A model generated the notes under the pieces. It was given only the letters and a program-made list of their open reading frames with translations, was not told the DNA's origin and ran no database searches. The position numbers and the translations under genes are program-made. DNA of 64,000 nt from Rummeliibacillus pycnus_B (GTDB lineage: Bacteria; Bacillota; Bacilli; Bacillales_A; Planococcaceae), in NCBI RefSeq assembly GCF_050459865.1, contig NZ_JBCMNM010000017.1, forward strand, positions 1-64,000, read 5' to 3'. Positions 8,763 to 18,547 of the stretch are shown piece by piece; the stretch's first letter is position 1; each line of letters starts with the position of its first letter.

Positions 8763-8785
8763 GAAGAGAGCAGTGAGCTCTCTTC
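8763..8785 (-). terminator. Terminator of the CoA-transferase gene
   Basis: GAAGAGAGC / GCTCTCTTC stem, followed on the minus strand by TTTTTTATTTTC. Confidence 0.9.
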
Positions 8786-8802
8786 GCAAATAGTTGATAA
8801 AA

Positions 8803-10308
8803 TTATTTTTTCATTGAACCTGTTTTTACAAGGTTGTCATACATTTCAAATGCACGGTTTAAAATATGTGGTGTTTGAGCGTTACCTGTAGCTTCTACAG
8901 CTGCATTGTAGTAATCCCAAAGCTGTTCTCTAAAGTCAGGATGAGCACAGTTATTGATGATTAATGGTACACGTTCTTTTGGAGCTAAACCACGAAGGTC
9001 AGCAACACCTTGTTCAGTAACAATTACATCAACATCATGTTCTGTGTGGTCAACATGTGGCACCATTGGTACGATTGATGAGATTGAACCACCCTTAGCA
9101 TATGATTTAGTAACGAAGATACCTAAACGAGCATTTCGTGCGAAATCTCCAGATCCACCGATACCATTCATCATTTTACTACCTGAAACATGAGTAGAGT
9201 TTACATTTCCGTAAATATCCGCTTCTAGAGCTGTATTAATTGAAATTAAACCTAAACGACGAATTACTTCTGGGTGATTTGAAATTTCTTGAGGGCGTAA
9301 CACCAATTTATCAGCATATTGATCAAGATTTTCATATACACGTTTACCTAACTCTTCTGAAAGAGTAATAGATGTTGCAGAAGCAAAATCAACTTTACCA
9401 GCATCAATTAGGTTGAAAACAGCGTCTTGTAATACTTCTGAGAATACTTGTAGATGTTCAAATTCAGAATCAGCAAAACCATCCAAAACAGCGTTAGCAA
9501 CTGAGCCTACTCCAGATTGAAGAGGTGCTAATGTGTTTGTTAGACGACCAGCTTTAATTTCTGAACGGAAGAAATCTAATAAATGGTTAGCCATTACTTG
9601 TGTTTCTTCATCTGGTGGCACGATTAAAGATGGTGCATCAGGTTCTTCAGAAATAACAATCGCTTTAATTTTCGCAGGGTCAATTTTAATGCCTTTTTCC
9701 CCGATACGAGTAGCTGCATTTGTTAAAGGAATTGGTTGACGTTTACCTTGTTCTTCTGGAACATAGATATCATGAATACCAATAAGTGATTCTGGATGCG
9801 AAATGTTTAATTCGACAATGATGTTTTCTGCAACGTCAGCAATGATTGGGTTATTACCGACAGAAGTTGTTGGAATTAAATAACCATCAGCTGTGATTGC
9901 AGCAGCTTCAAGGATAGCATATTTTAATGGTCCAAAGATTTCTTGACGATATTGTTCTGCACTATGAGATAAATGCATATCTGCAAACAGGATTTCACCT
10001 TTATTAATTAGTGTACGAATTCCTTTATCGCCTTGGAATGGTCCACGTTTACGAATAGCACCAGCTTCTGCTAAGTAATGGTCAACTTCTGGACCTAGTG
10101 ATGCTCCAGTGTATACGTCGATTTTGAATTTCTCATTTTTAGCACGTTCAACAAGAGCCATTGGTACGACTTTAGCGTCACCTGCACGAGTGAAACCACT
10201 CATACCTACCACATCGCCATCAGAAATAAGTGAAGCTGCTTGTTCTGCAGATACCACTTTGTCTACTAATTCTTTTAATCCGATTCTGCTTTCGATTGTT
10301 GCTTCCAT
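8803..10308 (-). CDS. Acetyl-CoA hydrolase/transferase family protein (succinate/acetate CoA-transferase type)
   Basis: Class I CoA-transferase of 501 residues, most like succinyl-CoA:acetate and acetyl-CoA hydrolase/transferase enzymes that move CoA between carboxylates during acetate use or overflow. QSGVGSVAN (264-272) and FSEVLQDAV with the probable catalytic Glu291 match the family active site; a conserved Gly-rich GIGGSGDFARNA follows in the C-terminal half. The minus-strand AGGGGGT is suitably placed before the ATG. Two cre-like sequences upstream suggest CcpA control, in line with acetate metabolism. The exact donor and acceptor cannot be told from sequence. Confidence 0.88.
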   Translation of the reverse strand: MEATIESRIGLKELVDKVVSAEQAASLISDGDVVGMSGFTRAGDAKVVPMALVERAKNEKFKIDVYTGASLGPEVDHYLAEAGAIRKRGPFQGDKGIRTLINKGEILFADMHLSHSAEQYRQEIFGPLKYAILEAAAITADGYLIPTTSVGNNPIIADVAENIIVELNISHPESLIGIHDIYVPEEQGKRQPIPLTNAATRIGEKGIKIDPAKIKAIVISEEPDAPSLIVPPDEETQVMANHLLDFFRSEIKAGRLTNTLAPLQSGVGSVANAVLDGFADSEFEHLQVFSEVLQDAVFNLIDAGKVDFASATSITLSEELGKRVYENLDQYADKLVLRPQEISNHPEVIRRLGLISINTALEADIYGNVNSTHVSGSKMMNGIGGSGDFARNARLGIFVTKSYAKGGSISSIVPMVPHVDHTEHDVDVIVTEQGVADLRGLAPKERVPLIINNCAHPDFREQLWDYYNAAVEATGNAQTPHILNRAFEMYDNLVKTGSMKK

Positions 10309-10696
10309 AATAAATACCCCCTAAAATGAAATGTTTACTCAACCTCATCCAATAGTATGTAACATGAAATTGTACAATATGTCTAAATACAATTTAATGA
10401 TGACTTAATTTTTTTATAAAAAATAAGAATGATAGTTGAGAGCGCTCGAAACACTCTGAACAATAAATGTAATCGGTTTCTATCTATATATTTACATAAA
10501 ATCACTAGAATAATCTACTATTTTCTTTTAATTTATAAAAAAAATTTTTATAGAGAAGTGGAGAGATTAAATATTTAAAGGTACTAATGGGGCATTTTTA
10601 ATAAAAATAAAGTAAATGAATCAATTTCATAAATCCATTCTCGGTTTTTAAATAAGAACATTTTAACACATAACTTTTCACTATTCAGATTTAGAT
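10309..10696. other. Long upstream region of the CoA-transferase gene
   Basis: About 390 bp with no gene. It carries cre-like sites (10437-10450, TGAGAGCGCTCGAA, and 10468-10481) and runs into the interspersed repeat that starts at 10697. A weak minus-strand promoter (TTAAAT, 17 bp, TACAAT) can be drawn but is not convincing. Confidence 0.4.
10468..10481. promoter_or_regulatory. Candidate CcpA (cre) site
   Basis: TGTAATCGGTTTCT fits the cre consensus TGWNANCGNTNWCA at 13 of 14 positions. It lies 160 bp upstream of the CoA-transferase start. Binding and sign of control are inferred. Confidence 0.4.
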
Positions 10697-10882
10697 GTTC
10701 CGCTACAGACAGGAGCTTTCTGCGGGCAAGCATCAGATGTTTTCCTGTATCGAAAGTGAAACGTCAGGTTCAAGCCTCCTCGTTGCCACAGGACGTGGAG
10801 TTCTTAGACTCCGTTCCTTAATTTCGCTGCGGGGTCTTGATTCGCTTGCTCTTCCCGCAGGAGTTGCCTGTCTTTTGCTCTA
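10697..10882 (-). repeat. Interspersed Bacillales repeat element, longer copy
   Basis: GC-richer than its surroundings. The minus strand begins GTAGAGCAAAAGACAGG and ends CCTGTCTGTAGCGGAAC, matching the ends of the 31461-31564 copy; both also share ACTCCT(G/A)CGGGAA and GACGAGGAG-type internal blocks (here AACGAGGAG). The terminal arms AGACAGG / CCTGTCT pair. An 84-codon open frame across it is an artefact of the GC-rich repeat. Confidence 0.75.
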
Positions 10883-10974
10883 CAATGAACAAAATTGGAT
10901 ATCATTAAATATTCGTATATTTTATATGCAATTTGTATTACGAAATTGATTTAAATAAATGCAAATTTTACAAA

Positions 10975-11002
10975 AAAGCAGCCTCACTTGGAGAGCTGCT
11001 TT
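10975..11002 (-). terminator. Terminator of the DHH phosphoesterase gene
   Basis: AAAGCAGCCTC / GAGAGCTGCTTT hairpin; the minus strand continues with TTTTTTG. Confidence 0.85.
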
Positions 11003-11031
11003 AAAATTAAAACCTATATCGATGTATAGAA

Positions 11032-12102
11032 TTATTTATTTTTACCTGCTTCAAGTACAGCAAGAAGAAATTCAGGTCCTAATTCAGATAAATCACAACC
11101 AGAAGCATTTGGGTGTCCTCCACCATTATAAGCTTTCGCAACTTCTGATAAATTGACTACATTGCCAATCGAACGAAGTGAAACGCGGTTTTTGACTAAG
11201 CTGATGATAAAGACAACATCAATTTCTTCTGTGTATTTTTCTGCCAAATGGTTTCCTAACTCACTGTAGTAGGAGTCTGTTTCAACCACACCAATATTTA
11301 AAGGTGATTCATGTCCTTTTAGTTGGAAATTAGGGACGATGACCATTTGTTTTGATTTTTTCTTTAATACTTTACGAAGTTCATCTTTTGAAAATTCAAG
11401 ATAGGTAGTATCTTCAGGCGTAAATAATTGACCATTTAAAATATAGTCCATACGTGCATGGATAAAATCATGTCTTCGTCTAGCGTAGAAAATTGTGTTT
11501 AAATCTGTCGCTTCTTGAATAGATAGCACATTCCAATCCCAAGTATCATATAAACGGATGTCTTCTACTAAATGTGCTAAACGATCAAAAAATAACTCTT
11601 TTTCAATGACTGAATACTCATTTGTCTTTTCAATTTCTTCGATTTCTTCATCCGATACATGAATTATAGGGGAAATTTCATATTCTGCATCTTTTAATTC
11701 TTTAAAGATTAATGTAGTTGCAGACATTTTAATATCATTTAATGTTGGTAGGACTGTAGCCCAATCATATTTGTTTAAAGCAACAGCTGATGCGTGGTGA
11801 TCAATTAATATGGCAAAACGGCCATCTGGTTTTCGATTCACTTTTTCAATCATTTCAGCTGTTTCATCATTTACACTTAAATCAGTAATGATTAATAATT
11901 CATGATCATTCAATTCAGCTAAACGAGCTTGTACAGCTTCATCCACTTTACGTGTTTCAACATAATAAGGAGAGTGAGTTATCCCATAAGCACGGAGTAC
12001 AATTGATGGGCCAACACCATCTAAATCTGTATGAGTAATTAAATGGATATGCTCATAATTTTGTAGTCTTTTTGGCAAATTTTTTAAATTCAAGTCTTTC
12101 AA
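11032..12102 (-). CDS. DHH-family phosphoesterase (NrnB-like oligoribonuclease)
   Basis: Cytosolic metal-dependent phosphoesterase of 356 residues. THTDLDGVG (23-31) and the signature LIDHHAS (DHH at 101-103) form the Mn-binding catalytic half; GGGHPNASG near 331-339 is the DHHA1 substrate-binding motif. Family members of this type (NrnB/YngD) degrade 2- to 5-mer RNA fragments or pAp. It is somewhat shorter than Bacillus NrnB, so assignment to that subgroup is probable rather than certain. Monocistronic, with a strong terminator. Confidence 0.82.
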   Translation of the reverse strand: MKDLNLKNLPKRLQNYEHIHLITHTDLDGVGPSIVLRAYGITHSPYYVETRKVDEAVQARLAELNDHELLIITDLSVNDETAEMIEKVNRKPDGRFAILIDHHASAVALNKYDWATVLPTLNDIKMSATTLIFKELKDAEYEISPIIHVSDEEIEEIEKTNEYSVIEKELFFDRLAHLVEDIRLYDTWDWNVLSIQEATDLNTIFYARRRHDFIHARMDYILNGQLFTPEDTTYLEFSKDELRKVLKKKSKQMVIVPNFQLKGHESPLNIGVVETDSYYSELGNHLAEKYTEEIDVVFIISLVKNRVSLRSIGNVVNLSEVAKAYNGGGHPNASGCDLSELGPEFLLAVLEAGKNK

Positions 12103-12188
12103 CGCCTTTCATATCAAACATAGGTTTACATTATAACATTATTTTGCTCGAAATAATCGCTGTGTGATGAAACAAATCGTTAGATTGA

Positions 12189-12226
12189 AAAAGAAGCTAG
12201 TCAAAGTTTTACCTTGACCAACTTCT
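12189..12226 (-). terminator. Possible second terminator downstream of the SH3 gene
   Basis: Imperfect hairpin between AAGAAG-CTAGTCAAAG and CTTGACCA-ACTTCTT, read on the minus strand into TTTTTC. It lies in a gene-free interval (12103-12430). Confidence 0.45.
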
Positions 12227-12330
12227 TATAAACCCGGTTTTTCCTATTAACTGCAAATTAAGTTCCCATTAAAAATTAAAATATTGGCCAACAGAAAAAA
12301 GTGAAGGCAAAACAAAATCGATTTAAATAA

Positions 12331-12369
12331 AACTAAAGAGGGGAAGAAGAAAATCCCCACTTAGTTTTT
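12331..12369. terminator. Terminator of the secreted SH3 protein gene
   Basis: AACTAAAGAGGGGA / TCCCCACTTAGTT hairpin about 60 bp past the minus-strand stop. The plus side has TTTTT and the minus side TTTATTT. Confidence 0.6.
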
Positions 12370-12430
12370 CTATATAAAGGGGTGTCTAATAAGAAAGTTT
12401 TTTACAATTATTTGACACGCCACGATTATC

Positions 12431-13264
12431 TTAATCGATTGCAGAAAGTTCTGTATAAGTTTTACCATTAAATGTTTGTTTAATCAATCCGATTTGAGGT
12501 GCATAGTATGAGAAGTTTTTACCTTGACCATCTTGTACAACAACAACTTTTTTAAATAAGCCTGCTTTTGTTTTTACCGTTTTATTAGTAGCAACAATTT
12601 TCAGGGTTTGACCATCAAGTCCTTTCCAAGAACTGTTCAGTTTTACGGGATATTTGATCGCTAAAGTAGCGATTCCAATATCTTTATAACCGGAGTAAAG
12701 TCCTTTAGAAGTTTCATATTCCATTCTTCCATTCGCATCAGGTTCAGAATTGAAATACCAAAAATCTGTTAATGTCTTGTTTGCAGAATATTTATTTTTG
12801 AAATTTGCTTTGTAATAAGTACTAAAGCCAGACCCTCTATTTTCTGGTGAAAAATATGAATATGTGTTTCTTGTATTCATTGCATAGTGAGTATTTGAAT
12901 TGGTTTTTGGACTATATAAATATTTTGTTGGAATATACCCTGTACCATATTGCAATGAAACCTTTGACCAACCGTTATTAAATTTCTTTAAAACAACTAC
13001 ACCTTGGCCATTTTTTATAGAATCTAATATATTACTTTTTGTTGACGATTTTTCGTATATTTTTACTGTTTTATTTGCTCGAATTAATTTAAAGTTCGAA
13101 ATAGATGCTGTTTTGTATGTAGGAGTATGTTTACTATTCGTCACCTTTGTAACATTTGTAACATTTTCTGCTGCCGCGTTATTCACCGGTGTGAAAAACG
13201 ATAAGGCTGTTCCAATAGCAAGAGTGGCGATCAATGTTTTTGACAGAATGGATTTGTTTTTCAT
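12431..13264 (-). CDS. Secreted protein with bacterial SH3 domain
   Basis: 277-residue exported protein. I start at the ATG at 13264, preceded by AAGGAGG; an upstream TTG-type start would only add a poor extension. A signal peptide (basic MKNKSILSK, hydrophobic core, cleavage near AAA-EN) is clear. An SH3b-type domain spans about residues 65-125 (KTVKIYEKSS through GYIPTKYLY), usually a peptidoglycan-binding module. The C-terminal 150 residues have no recognised domain but are Tyr/Gly/Lys-rich and beta-like. It may act at the cell wall; no hydrolase motif is seen. Monocistronic. Confidence 0.8.
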   Translation of the reverse strand: MKNKSILSKTLIATLAIGTALSFFTPVNNAAAENVTNVTKVTNSKHTPTYKTASISNFKLIRANKTVKIYEKSSTKSNILDSIKNGQGVVVLKKFNNGWSKVSLQYGTGYIPTKYLYSPKTNSNTHYAMNTRNTYSYFSPENRGSGFSTYYKANFKNKYSANKTLTDFWYFNSEPDANGRMEYETSKGLYSGYKDIGIATLAIKYPVKLNSSWKGLDGQTLKIVATNKTVKTKAGLFKKVVVVQDGQGKNFSYYAPQIGLIKQTFNGKTYTELSAID

Positions 13265-13481
13265 TATTAATTCCTCCTTGGATAAACTATATATTACAAT
13301 TGTTACAAAAAGCAAGTAATAATTGTAACATTTAAAAAATGATCGTTTGGATCTAGTCGTGTATTATCCCATAAACCTAATTGGTGAATTTTTGACTATG
13401 TTAAAAGTAGGGGAATTTAAAAAGGGTTAATTTTTATTCATAAAATAGAAGTAGATGCATAGGGCGAAATAAAAGAAAAAA

Positions 13482-13501
13482 GTCGTAGAAAAAACTACGA
13501 C
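13482..13501 (-). terminator. Terminator of the EamA transporter gene
   Basis: GTCGTAG / CTACGAC with a six-base loop; the minus strand continues TTTTTTCTTTT. Confidence 0.9.
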
Positions 13502-13523
13502 CTACTAAATGAAAGTTTATATT

Positions 13524-14423
13524 TTATTTTGAAGTTCCTGCAATTTTTCGGCTTGTCCAATAAACTCCTGCCACAACAAGAAGCCCACCAATCACTTGTG
13601 AAGCGATTATTTTTTCACCAATGAAAAGAACGGCGAAAATAGATGCAAAAACGGGTATAAAATTTAAGAAAATCCCTGCACGATTAGCACCCCATCGGAC
13701 AACCCCAGTATTCCAGGCAATAAAAGCTACTATTGATGCTAAGATACCTGTATAAAGAATGGCGAAAATTGAAGTAACGGACCAGTGAATAACCATTGTA
13801 GTTGTTAATGATTCATGGATATAAAACGGTAGTAACATAATAATTCCAACTGCAATTGAAACAAGGAATGTTGAGTGTCCTGGAAGCTCCTGAGAATATT
13901 GCTTAACCAAAAGTGAATAAATACTCCAAAGAATAACTGCAATAATTACGATTAAGTCCCCTTTATTAAAGGTAAAATGCAATAGTGTTTTGAGCGAGCC
14001 ATTTGAAATAATGGTTATTACACCAATGAATGAAATAGCGGTACCAATCATTTGATTGCGGTTTAATTTTTCTTTTAGGAAAATGAATGACATAAAGTAA
14101 ATAACGACAGGTGTTAGCATATTCATTAAGGATGCATTAATAGAAGTAGTAAAGTGTAATGCTATGTATACTAAAGTATTGAAGCTCGCTACTCCAGTAA
14201 AACCTAATACAAGAATGATTACCCAGTGTTTTTTGATTTTTGGCCAATCTCGTTTGAAAACCTTATAAGAAATTGGTAGAAAAACGATTAACGCAACACA
14301 CCATCTCAAGAATGCTAATGTGAAGGGGGGTAACTCATTTGCAACAGCTCGTCCAATAACAAAATTCCCACCCCAAAGTATGGTTGCAATTAATAACAAA
14401 ACAACTGGAGGAATTTTATTCAT
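13524..14423 (-). CDS. EamA/DMT-superfamily permease
   Basis: 299-residue inner-membrane transporter with about ten transmembrane helices in two EamA repeats (LLIATILWGGNFVIGRAV at the start; IIAVILWSIYSLLVKQ near the middle). The ATG at 14423 is chosen because GGGAGG precedes it; longer in-frame starts lack a ribosome site. Members export amino acids, purines or other metabolites; the substrate cannot be inferred. It lies 75 bp downstream of the AEC transporter on the same strand with no terminator between, so the two are probably co-transcribed. Confidence 0.88.
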   Translation of the reverse strand: MNKIPPVVLLLIATILWGGNFVIGRAVANELPPFTLAFLRWCVALIVFLPISYKVFKRDWPKIKKHWVIILVLGFTGVASFNTLVYIALHFTTSINASLMNMLTPVVIYFMSFIFLKEKLNRNQMIGTAISFIGVITIISNGSLKTLLHFTFNKGDLIVIIAVILWSIYSLLVKQYSQELPGHSTFLVSIAVGIIMLLPFYIHESLTTTMVIHWSVTSIFAILYTGILASIVAFIAWNTGVVRWGANRAGIFLNFIPVFASIFAVLFIGEKIIASQVIGGLLVVAGVYWTSRKIAGTSK

Positions 14424-14498
14424 CAAATGCCCTCCCATAAAAAATAATTTCTCTTCATACTTAAAAATAATAGTATCCAAACTTATTCAGAATATTAG

Positions 14499-15413
14499 CT
14501 AAATGCCTAAGAAATGCATCACGATCGGAATACTGAAAATACTGATAATGGTTGTAACAAATGTTGTAAATGAAACTAAATCTGGCTCTGTATCAAATTG
14601 CAAGGCTAACATTGTGGTATTTGCGGCTGCAGGCATTGCTGCTTGAATAATTAGAACAGATTTGATGAGATCACTTACTGGCATAAACCATAAAATTACT
14701 GCTGCAACAATCGGAGAAACAATGATACGTATAATGCTAACAGAGGTAACAAACCGATATTTCACCCGTGTTTTTTTAATAGTTGCAAGTTGCATACCTA
14801 ATACAAGCATTACTATAGGAATAGACGCATCAGCAACTAGATCCACGCCATTCATCACTGACTTTGGAACATGAACATGAAGCAGTTGGAGGGTAATCCC
14901 AAAGAGACAAGCGTATAAAACAGGCATTCTAAAGACATTGCGAAGTGCTTGTTTGACAGTAGACTGCCCCTTTCCACCAATTGATGCAAAGAAAATTCCT
15001 AGAGAATTCATGAATAATGAATGTAACACCATGATTATTACGGCAATATGAAACCCTGGAGAACCTAATGCAAACAGGACTACTGGTGCGCCATAATTTC
15101 CACTGTTCATGAATACTGCACTGAGCACCATTGCTGAAACTTCTGATTTTTCTGCTTTTAGAAAATGAGCCCAAATCCAAGTAATGATAAATAATACAAT
15201 GACTAATAGAATTGCAAACATACATATGTATAAATAATCCATTGTCAATGCAGTTGTATAAAATGTACGAAAAGCTAAAAAAGGCGACATTAAATACAAT
15301 GACACGGTAGAAATGGTTTTGATATCAAAACCGATAACTCTTTGTCCGATATAACCAATAAGAAAGACGATTAATACCGGTAAGATAATTAAAAACAGAT
15401 CCAAAATCGTCAC
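14499..15413 (-). CDS. AEC-family permease (auxin efflux carrier superfamily)
   Basis: 304 residues with about ten transmembrane segments. The family signature is seen in the NSGNYGAPVVLFALG segment after helix 4 and in the C-terminal AAMPAAANTTMLALQF stretch. Bacterial members move malate, malonate or related organic acids, or are uncharacterised. GAGGTGA precedes the ATG at 15413. It is the first gene of a likely two-gene unit with the EamA permease. Confidence 0.88.
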   Translation of the reverse strand: MTILDLFLIILPVLIVFLIGYIGQRVIGFDIKTISTVSLYLMSPFLAFRTFYTTALTMDYLYICMFAILLVIVLFIITWIWAHFLKAEKSEVSAMVLSAVFMNSGNYGAPVVLFALGSPGFHIAVIIMVLHSLFMNSLGIFFASIGGKGQSTVKQALRNVFRMPVLYACLFGITLQLLHVHVPKSVMNGVDLVADASIPIVMLVLGMQLATIKKTRVKYRFVTSVSIIRIIVSPIVAAVILWFMPVSDLIKSVLIIQAAMPAAANTTMLALQFDTEPDLVSFTTFVTTIISIFSIPIVMHFLGI

Positions 15414-15531
15414 CTCTTATAAAATTGTCCTCTTTTATTATTTCATGTTCCGAAAGAATGGCAAGTATTTTTGTAAGAAAAAATGTATAATTATAAACTT
15501 ATTTGAGAAAATTTAATAATAGAAATAAAAA

Positions 15532-15558
15532 GGAGACATCGCAAAAAGCGATGTCTCC
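15532..15558 (-). terminator. Terminator of msrA
   Basis: Perfect 11-bp hairpin GGAGACATCGC / GCGATGTCTCC; minus-strand T tract TTTTTATTTC. Confidence 0.92.
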
Positions 15559-15606
15559 TTAGACGAACCCTATTTTAAATTTTAACGTCTTTACATATGA
15601 ATGTGA

Positions 15607-16134
15607 CTACCAAAATTTTTGTAGAAACTCATCGCGGCCAGATGTAGCGCGATCTTTTTTATAATGATTAGGATTCTTTTTATAAAAATCTTGATGATAA
15701 TCTTCTGCTGGATAGAAGGATTCAGCAGTTCTAATTTCAGTAATGATTGGTTTTTTGAATCGACCACTATTAGCTAATTCAAGTTTAGATTGTTCAGCTT
15801 CTAACTTTTGTTGTTCAGAATGATAAAAGATGGCAGTGCGGTAATTAGTCCCTCTGTCTTGGAATTGACCTCCATCATCAGTAGGATCGATTTGTTGCCA
15901 AAAAATTTCTAGTAATTTTTTGTATGGGAAGATTTCGTTATTAAAAACAATTTGGACGACCTCTAGATGACCCGAGGTACCTTTTTTAACGTCTTCATAT
16001 GTAGGATTTTCTATCTGACCACCCATATAGCCTGAAGTAACACTGTGTATGCCATCCCATTCGACAAATGGTTTGACCATGCACCAAAAGCATCCACCGG
16101 CAAAAGTAGCAGTTGAAAGAGTTGTTGTAGTCAT
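15607..16134 (-). CDS. msrA: Peptide methionine-S-sulfoxide reductase MsrA
   Basis: 175-residue cytosolic repair enzyme that reduces the S-epimer of methionine sulfoxide in proteins. The catalytic motif GCFWC is at residues 14-18 with nucleophile Cys15; the second cysteine, Cys18, sits in the same motif. SGYMGG, SGHLEVV, the FWQQIDPTDDGGQFQDRG stretch and a QDFYKKNP-type C-terminus are all typical. GGAGGT lies before the ATG. No msrB is fused or adjacent. Confidence 0.96.
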   Translation of the reverse strand: MTTTTLSTATFAGGCFWCMVKPFVEWDGIHSVTSGYMGGQIENPTYEDVKKGTSGHLEVVQIVFNNEIFPYKKLLEIFWQQIDPTDDGGQFQDRGTNYRTAIFYHSEQQKLEAEQSKLELANSGRFKKPIITEIRTAESFYPAEDYHQDFYKKNPNHYKKDRATSGRDEFLQKFW

Positions 16135-16256
16135 TTTGATGACCTCCTAAATTCAGATTTGGCCCAATATACTTGCGTAGAATAGTTTCTACATCTATTA
16201 TGTAGTGTACATGATAACTTCCTAGAAAAAAAGAAGTAAAGAAAGGGGAAAGTCAT

Positions 16257-17207
16257 ATGGAGGAAAAGCGTCATACTCATGTCCGTAAGAAAAAACGAAA
16301 ACTAAGAAAAGGTCGTACCTTTTTTATTATATTAGTTCTACTAGCGATTATTGTTGGTGTTTATTCATATACGCAATATAAAGCAGGTCAAAAACTAGCG
16401 GCTAGTTCTGGCATTACACATAAAACAGAGCAATTTAAAGGAGATACACAAACAAAATCAAACGTCGAAAATATCCTATTATTAGGTGTAGACTCTCGCG
16501 GAGAAGCAAGATCAAGAACAGACTCCATGATGTTAGTCTCTTGGAATAAAGATACAAATGATGTCAAAATGGTTTCCTTTATGCGCGATATTTATGCAAA
16601 TATTCCAGGGTATCAATCCTACAAATTGAATACTGCATACTATTTAGATGGAGTTCAGTTGTTAAAAAGTACATTGCAAAATATGTTTGATGTAGAAATT
16701 AATCATTATGCATTAATCGATTTTAAAAGTTTTGAATCATTAGTGGATATTATTGCTCCTAATGGTGTACAGGTTTATGTAGATCATGATATGTCTCAAA
16801 ATATCGGAGTTAGTTTGAAAAAAGGTGAACAACGATTAAACGGAAAAGAACTATTAGGCTATTCACGTTTCCGTCATGATAATCTTGGTGATTTTGGTCG
16901 AGTTGATCGTCAACAAAAAGCACTCGAAGGTTTGAAAAAAGAAGCTCTTTCACCATCGAACTTTAAGAACTATCCTAAATTACTTGGTGCAATTCAAGGT
17001 TACGTCCAAACTGATTTAACAAATAGTAAAGAATTATCATATATGTTATCCATTATTAAAGGTGGCGGAATTAATATTCAACGTTTAACAATTCCTGTGG
17101 AACATAGTTATAGCTATGGTTATTATCCACAAGCAGGTTCTGTTCTTGAAATTAATGTCCCACAAAATCAACAAGCTTTAGATAAATTTCTTGGTTCCAA
17201 TAAGTAA
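16257..17207 (+). CDS. LytR-CpsA-Psr (LCP) family glycopolymer ligase
   Basis: 316-residue membrane-anchored enzyme. A basic N-terminus is followed by one transmembrane helix (about 23-41), then an extracellular LCP domain: LLLGVDSRGE, an Arg/Asp-rich RSRTDSMMLV, SFMRDIY and LGYSRFRHDN, which carry the pyrophosphate-lipid binding arginines and aspartates. LCP enzymes transfer teichoic acid or other glycopolymers from undecaprenyl pyrophosphate carriers to peptidoglycan. The ribosome site AAGGGGAAAG precedes the ATG. A second LCP gene lies at 46146-47093, beside the glycopolymer cluster. Confidence 0.93.
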   Translation: MEEKRHTHVRKKKRKLRKGRTFFIILVLLAIIVGVYSYTQYKAGQKLAASSGITHKTEQFKGDTQTKSNVENILLLGVDSRGEARSRTDSMMLVSWNKDTNDVKMVSFMRDIYANIPGYQSYKLNTAYYLDGVQLLKSTLQNMFDVEINHYALIDFKSFESLVDIIAPNGVQVYVDHDMSQNIGVSLKKGEQRLNGKELLGYSRFRHDNLGDFGRVDRQQKALEGLKKEALSPSNFKNYPKLLGAIQGYVQTDLTNSKELSYMLSIIKGGGINIQRLTIPVEHSYSYGYYPQAGSVLEINVPQNQQALDKFLGSNK

Positions 17208-17281
17208 TATAGGAGTATAATGGTATTAGTAGATAGGACGAAAAAATGTTTTGAAAGTGTAACAAAAGAGGGGGGAATTCA

Positions 17282-18496
17282 TTGCAACCAGAAAAGCGTT
17301 CATTCTTATCAACAAGGTTTATCCAGTTTCTTGGTGGCAAAAATCTGTTGTATGGATTAATTACATTACTACTATTAGGATGCATCATTTTAATTTATGA
17401 TAAGATTTCCTTCATCTTTTATCCGATTGTAGTTTTTTTAAAAACCGTTGTTTTACCAGTAATTTTGGCGATGATTCTATATTATTTACTAAGACCTGTT
17501 TTACATCTATTGATGAAATGTAAGATACCGAAAATCTGGGCGATTTTAATTATTTATGTTGCAGGAATCGGGATTATCTCATTATTCGTTACACTTGTAT
17601 TTCCGTTCTTAAAAGAGCAATTTATGAATTTGACACAGGAATTTCCGATTTACTTTATGCAAGTAGTAAACTCAGTTCAAAACTTTCTTGAGAATTCTAG
17701 TTTAAGTGAATCATTGGCAAAATATAATTTTGATTTGAATGATGCGTTAAATAATATTTCAAATCAGTTAAATAACACAGTGAAGGACGCTGCAAAAGAA
17801 TTAGGCACAAGTTTAGCAACTGGTATTACAGGTTTTATCTCTACTTTGACTGGGATTGTTTTGGCCATTATTACAGTTCCATTTATCTTGTTTTATTTAT
17901 TGAAAGATGGAGAAAAACTACCAAAATACATTCTGAAACTTCTTCCGCCACGTATGCGAGAAGATACTGCACATGTATTTCATGAGGCAGATCACCAAAT
18001 TAGTAGTTATATTCAAGGTCAAATTTTAGTTGCATTTTGTATTGGGGTCATGGTGACAATTGGTTTTTTAATCATCGGTTTAGATTATGCAGTTGTTTTA
18101 GGGGTCTTAGCGATGTTAACAAGTGTTGTGCCATATTTGGGTCCGATTATTGCGATTACACCAGCAGCTATTATTGCAGTGGTAAATGCACCAATTATGT
18201 TGCTAAAATTAGCTGTCGTTTGGACGGTTGTACAATTAGTAGAAGGTAAATTTATCTCACCACAAATCATGGGGAAATCACTCCATGTACATCCAATCAC
18301 TATAATATTCGTATTACTTACAGCAGGCGCCCTCTTTGGTGTACCTGGAGTTGTTCTTGGAATCCCAGGATACGCAGTATTAAAAGTATTTGTAACGCAT
18401 CTCTTTTATCTCTTTAAAAAACGTTATAATAGGTTTGCAGTTAATCCAGATCAAGAGTATCAAATAGAGGATTGGAGAAACACAGATCACCATTAA
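17282..18496 (+). CDS. AI-2E-family transporter
   Basis: 404-residue polytopic membrane protein (PF01594, the YtvI/YueF type). It has a charged N-terminus, an early hydrophobic block, a soluble loop (about 120-180) and a C-terminal set of helices with the family block VPYLGPIIAITPAAI and VQLVEGKFISPQIMG. Homologues are proposed exporters of autoinducer-2 or act as Na+/H+ antiporters. It starts with TTG behind AGAGGGGGG. It lies 74 bp behind the LCP gene and ends in a strong terminator, so it may share a transcript with it. Confidence 0.88.
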   Translation: MQPEKRSFLSTRFIQFLGGKNLLYGLITLLLLGCIILIYDKISFIFYPIVVFLKTVVLPVILAMILYYLLRPVLHLLMKCKIPKIWAILIIYVAGIGIISLFVTLVFPFLKEQFMNLTQEFPIYFMQVVNSVQNFLENSSLSESLAKYNFDLNDALNNISNQLNNTVKDAAKELGTSLATGITGFISTLTGIVLAIITVPFILFYLLKDGEKLPKYILKLLPPRMREDTAHVFHEADHQISSYIQGQILVAFCIGVMVTIGFLIIGLDYAVVLGVLAMLTSVVPYLGPIIAITPAAIIAVVNAPIMLLKLAVVWTVVQLVEGKFISPQIMGKSLHVHPITIIFVLLTAGALFGVPGVVLGIPGYAVLKVFVTHLFYLFKKRYNRFAVNPDQEYQIEDWRNTDHH

Positions 18497-18500
18497 AAAA

Positions 18501-18547
18501 AGACATTCACATGACGCATTATCGTCATATGAATGTCTTTTCTTTTT
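18501..18547 (+). terminator. Terminator after the AI-2E-family gene
   Basis: Long stem AGACATTCACATGACG / CGTCATATGAATGTCT with TTTTCTTTTTT. Confidence 0.93.

Noticed and set aside
10695..10949. 84-codon plus-strand frame
   Set aside because: Lies in the GC-rich interspersed repeat; frame not preserved in the other copy, no ribosome site.
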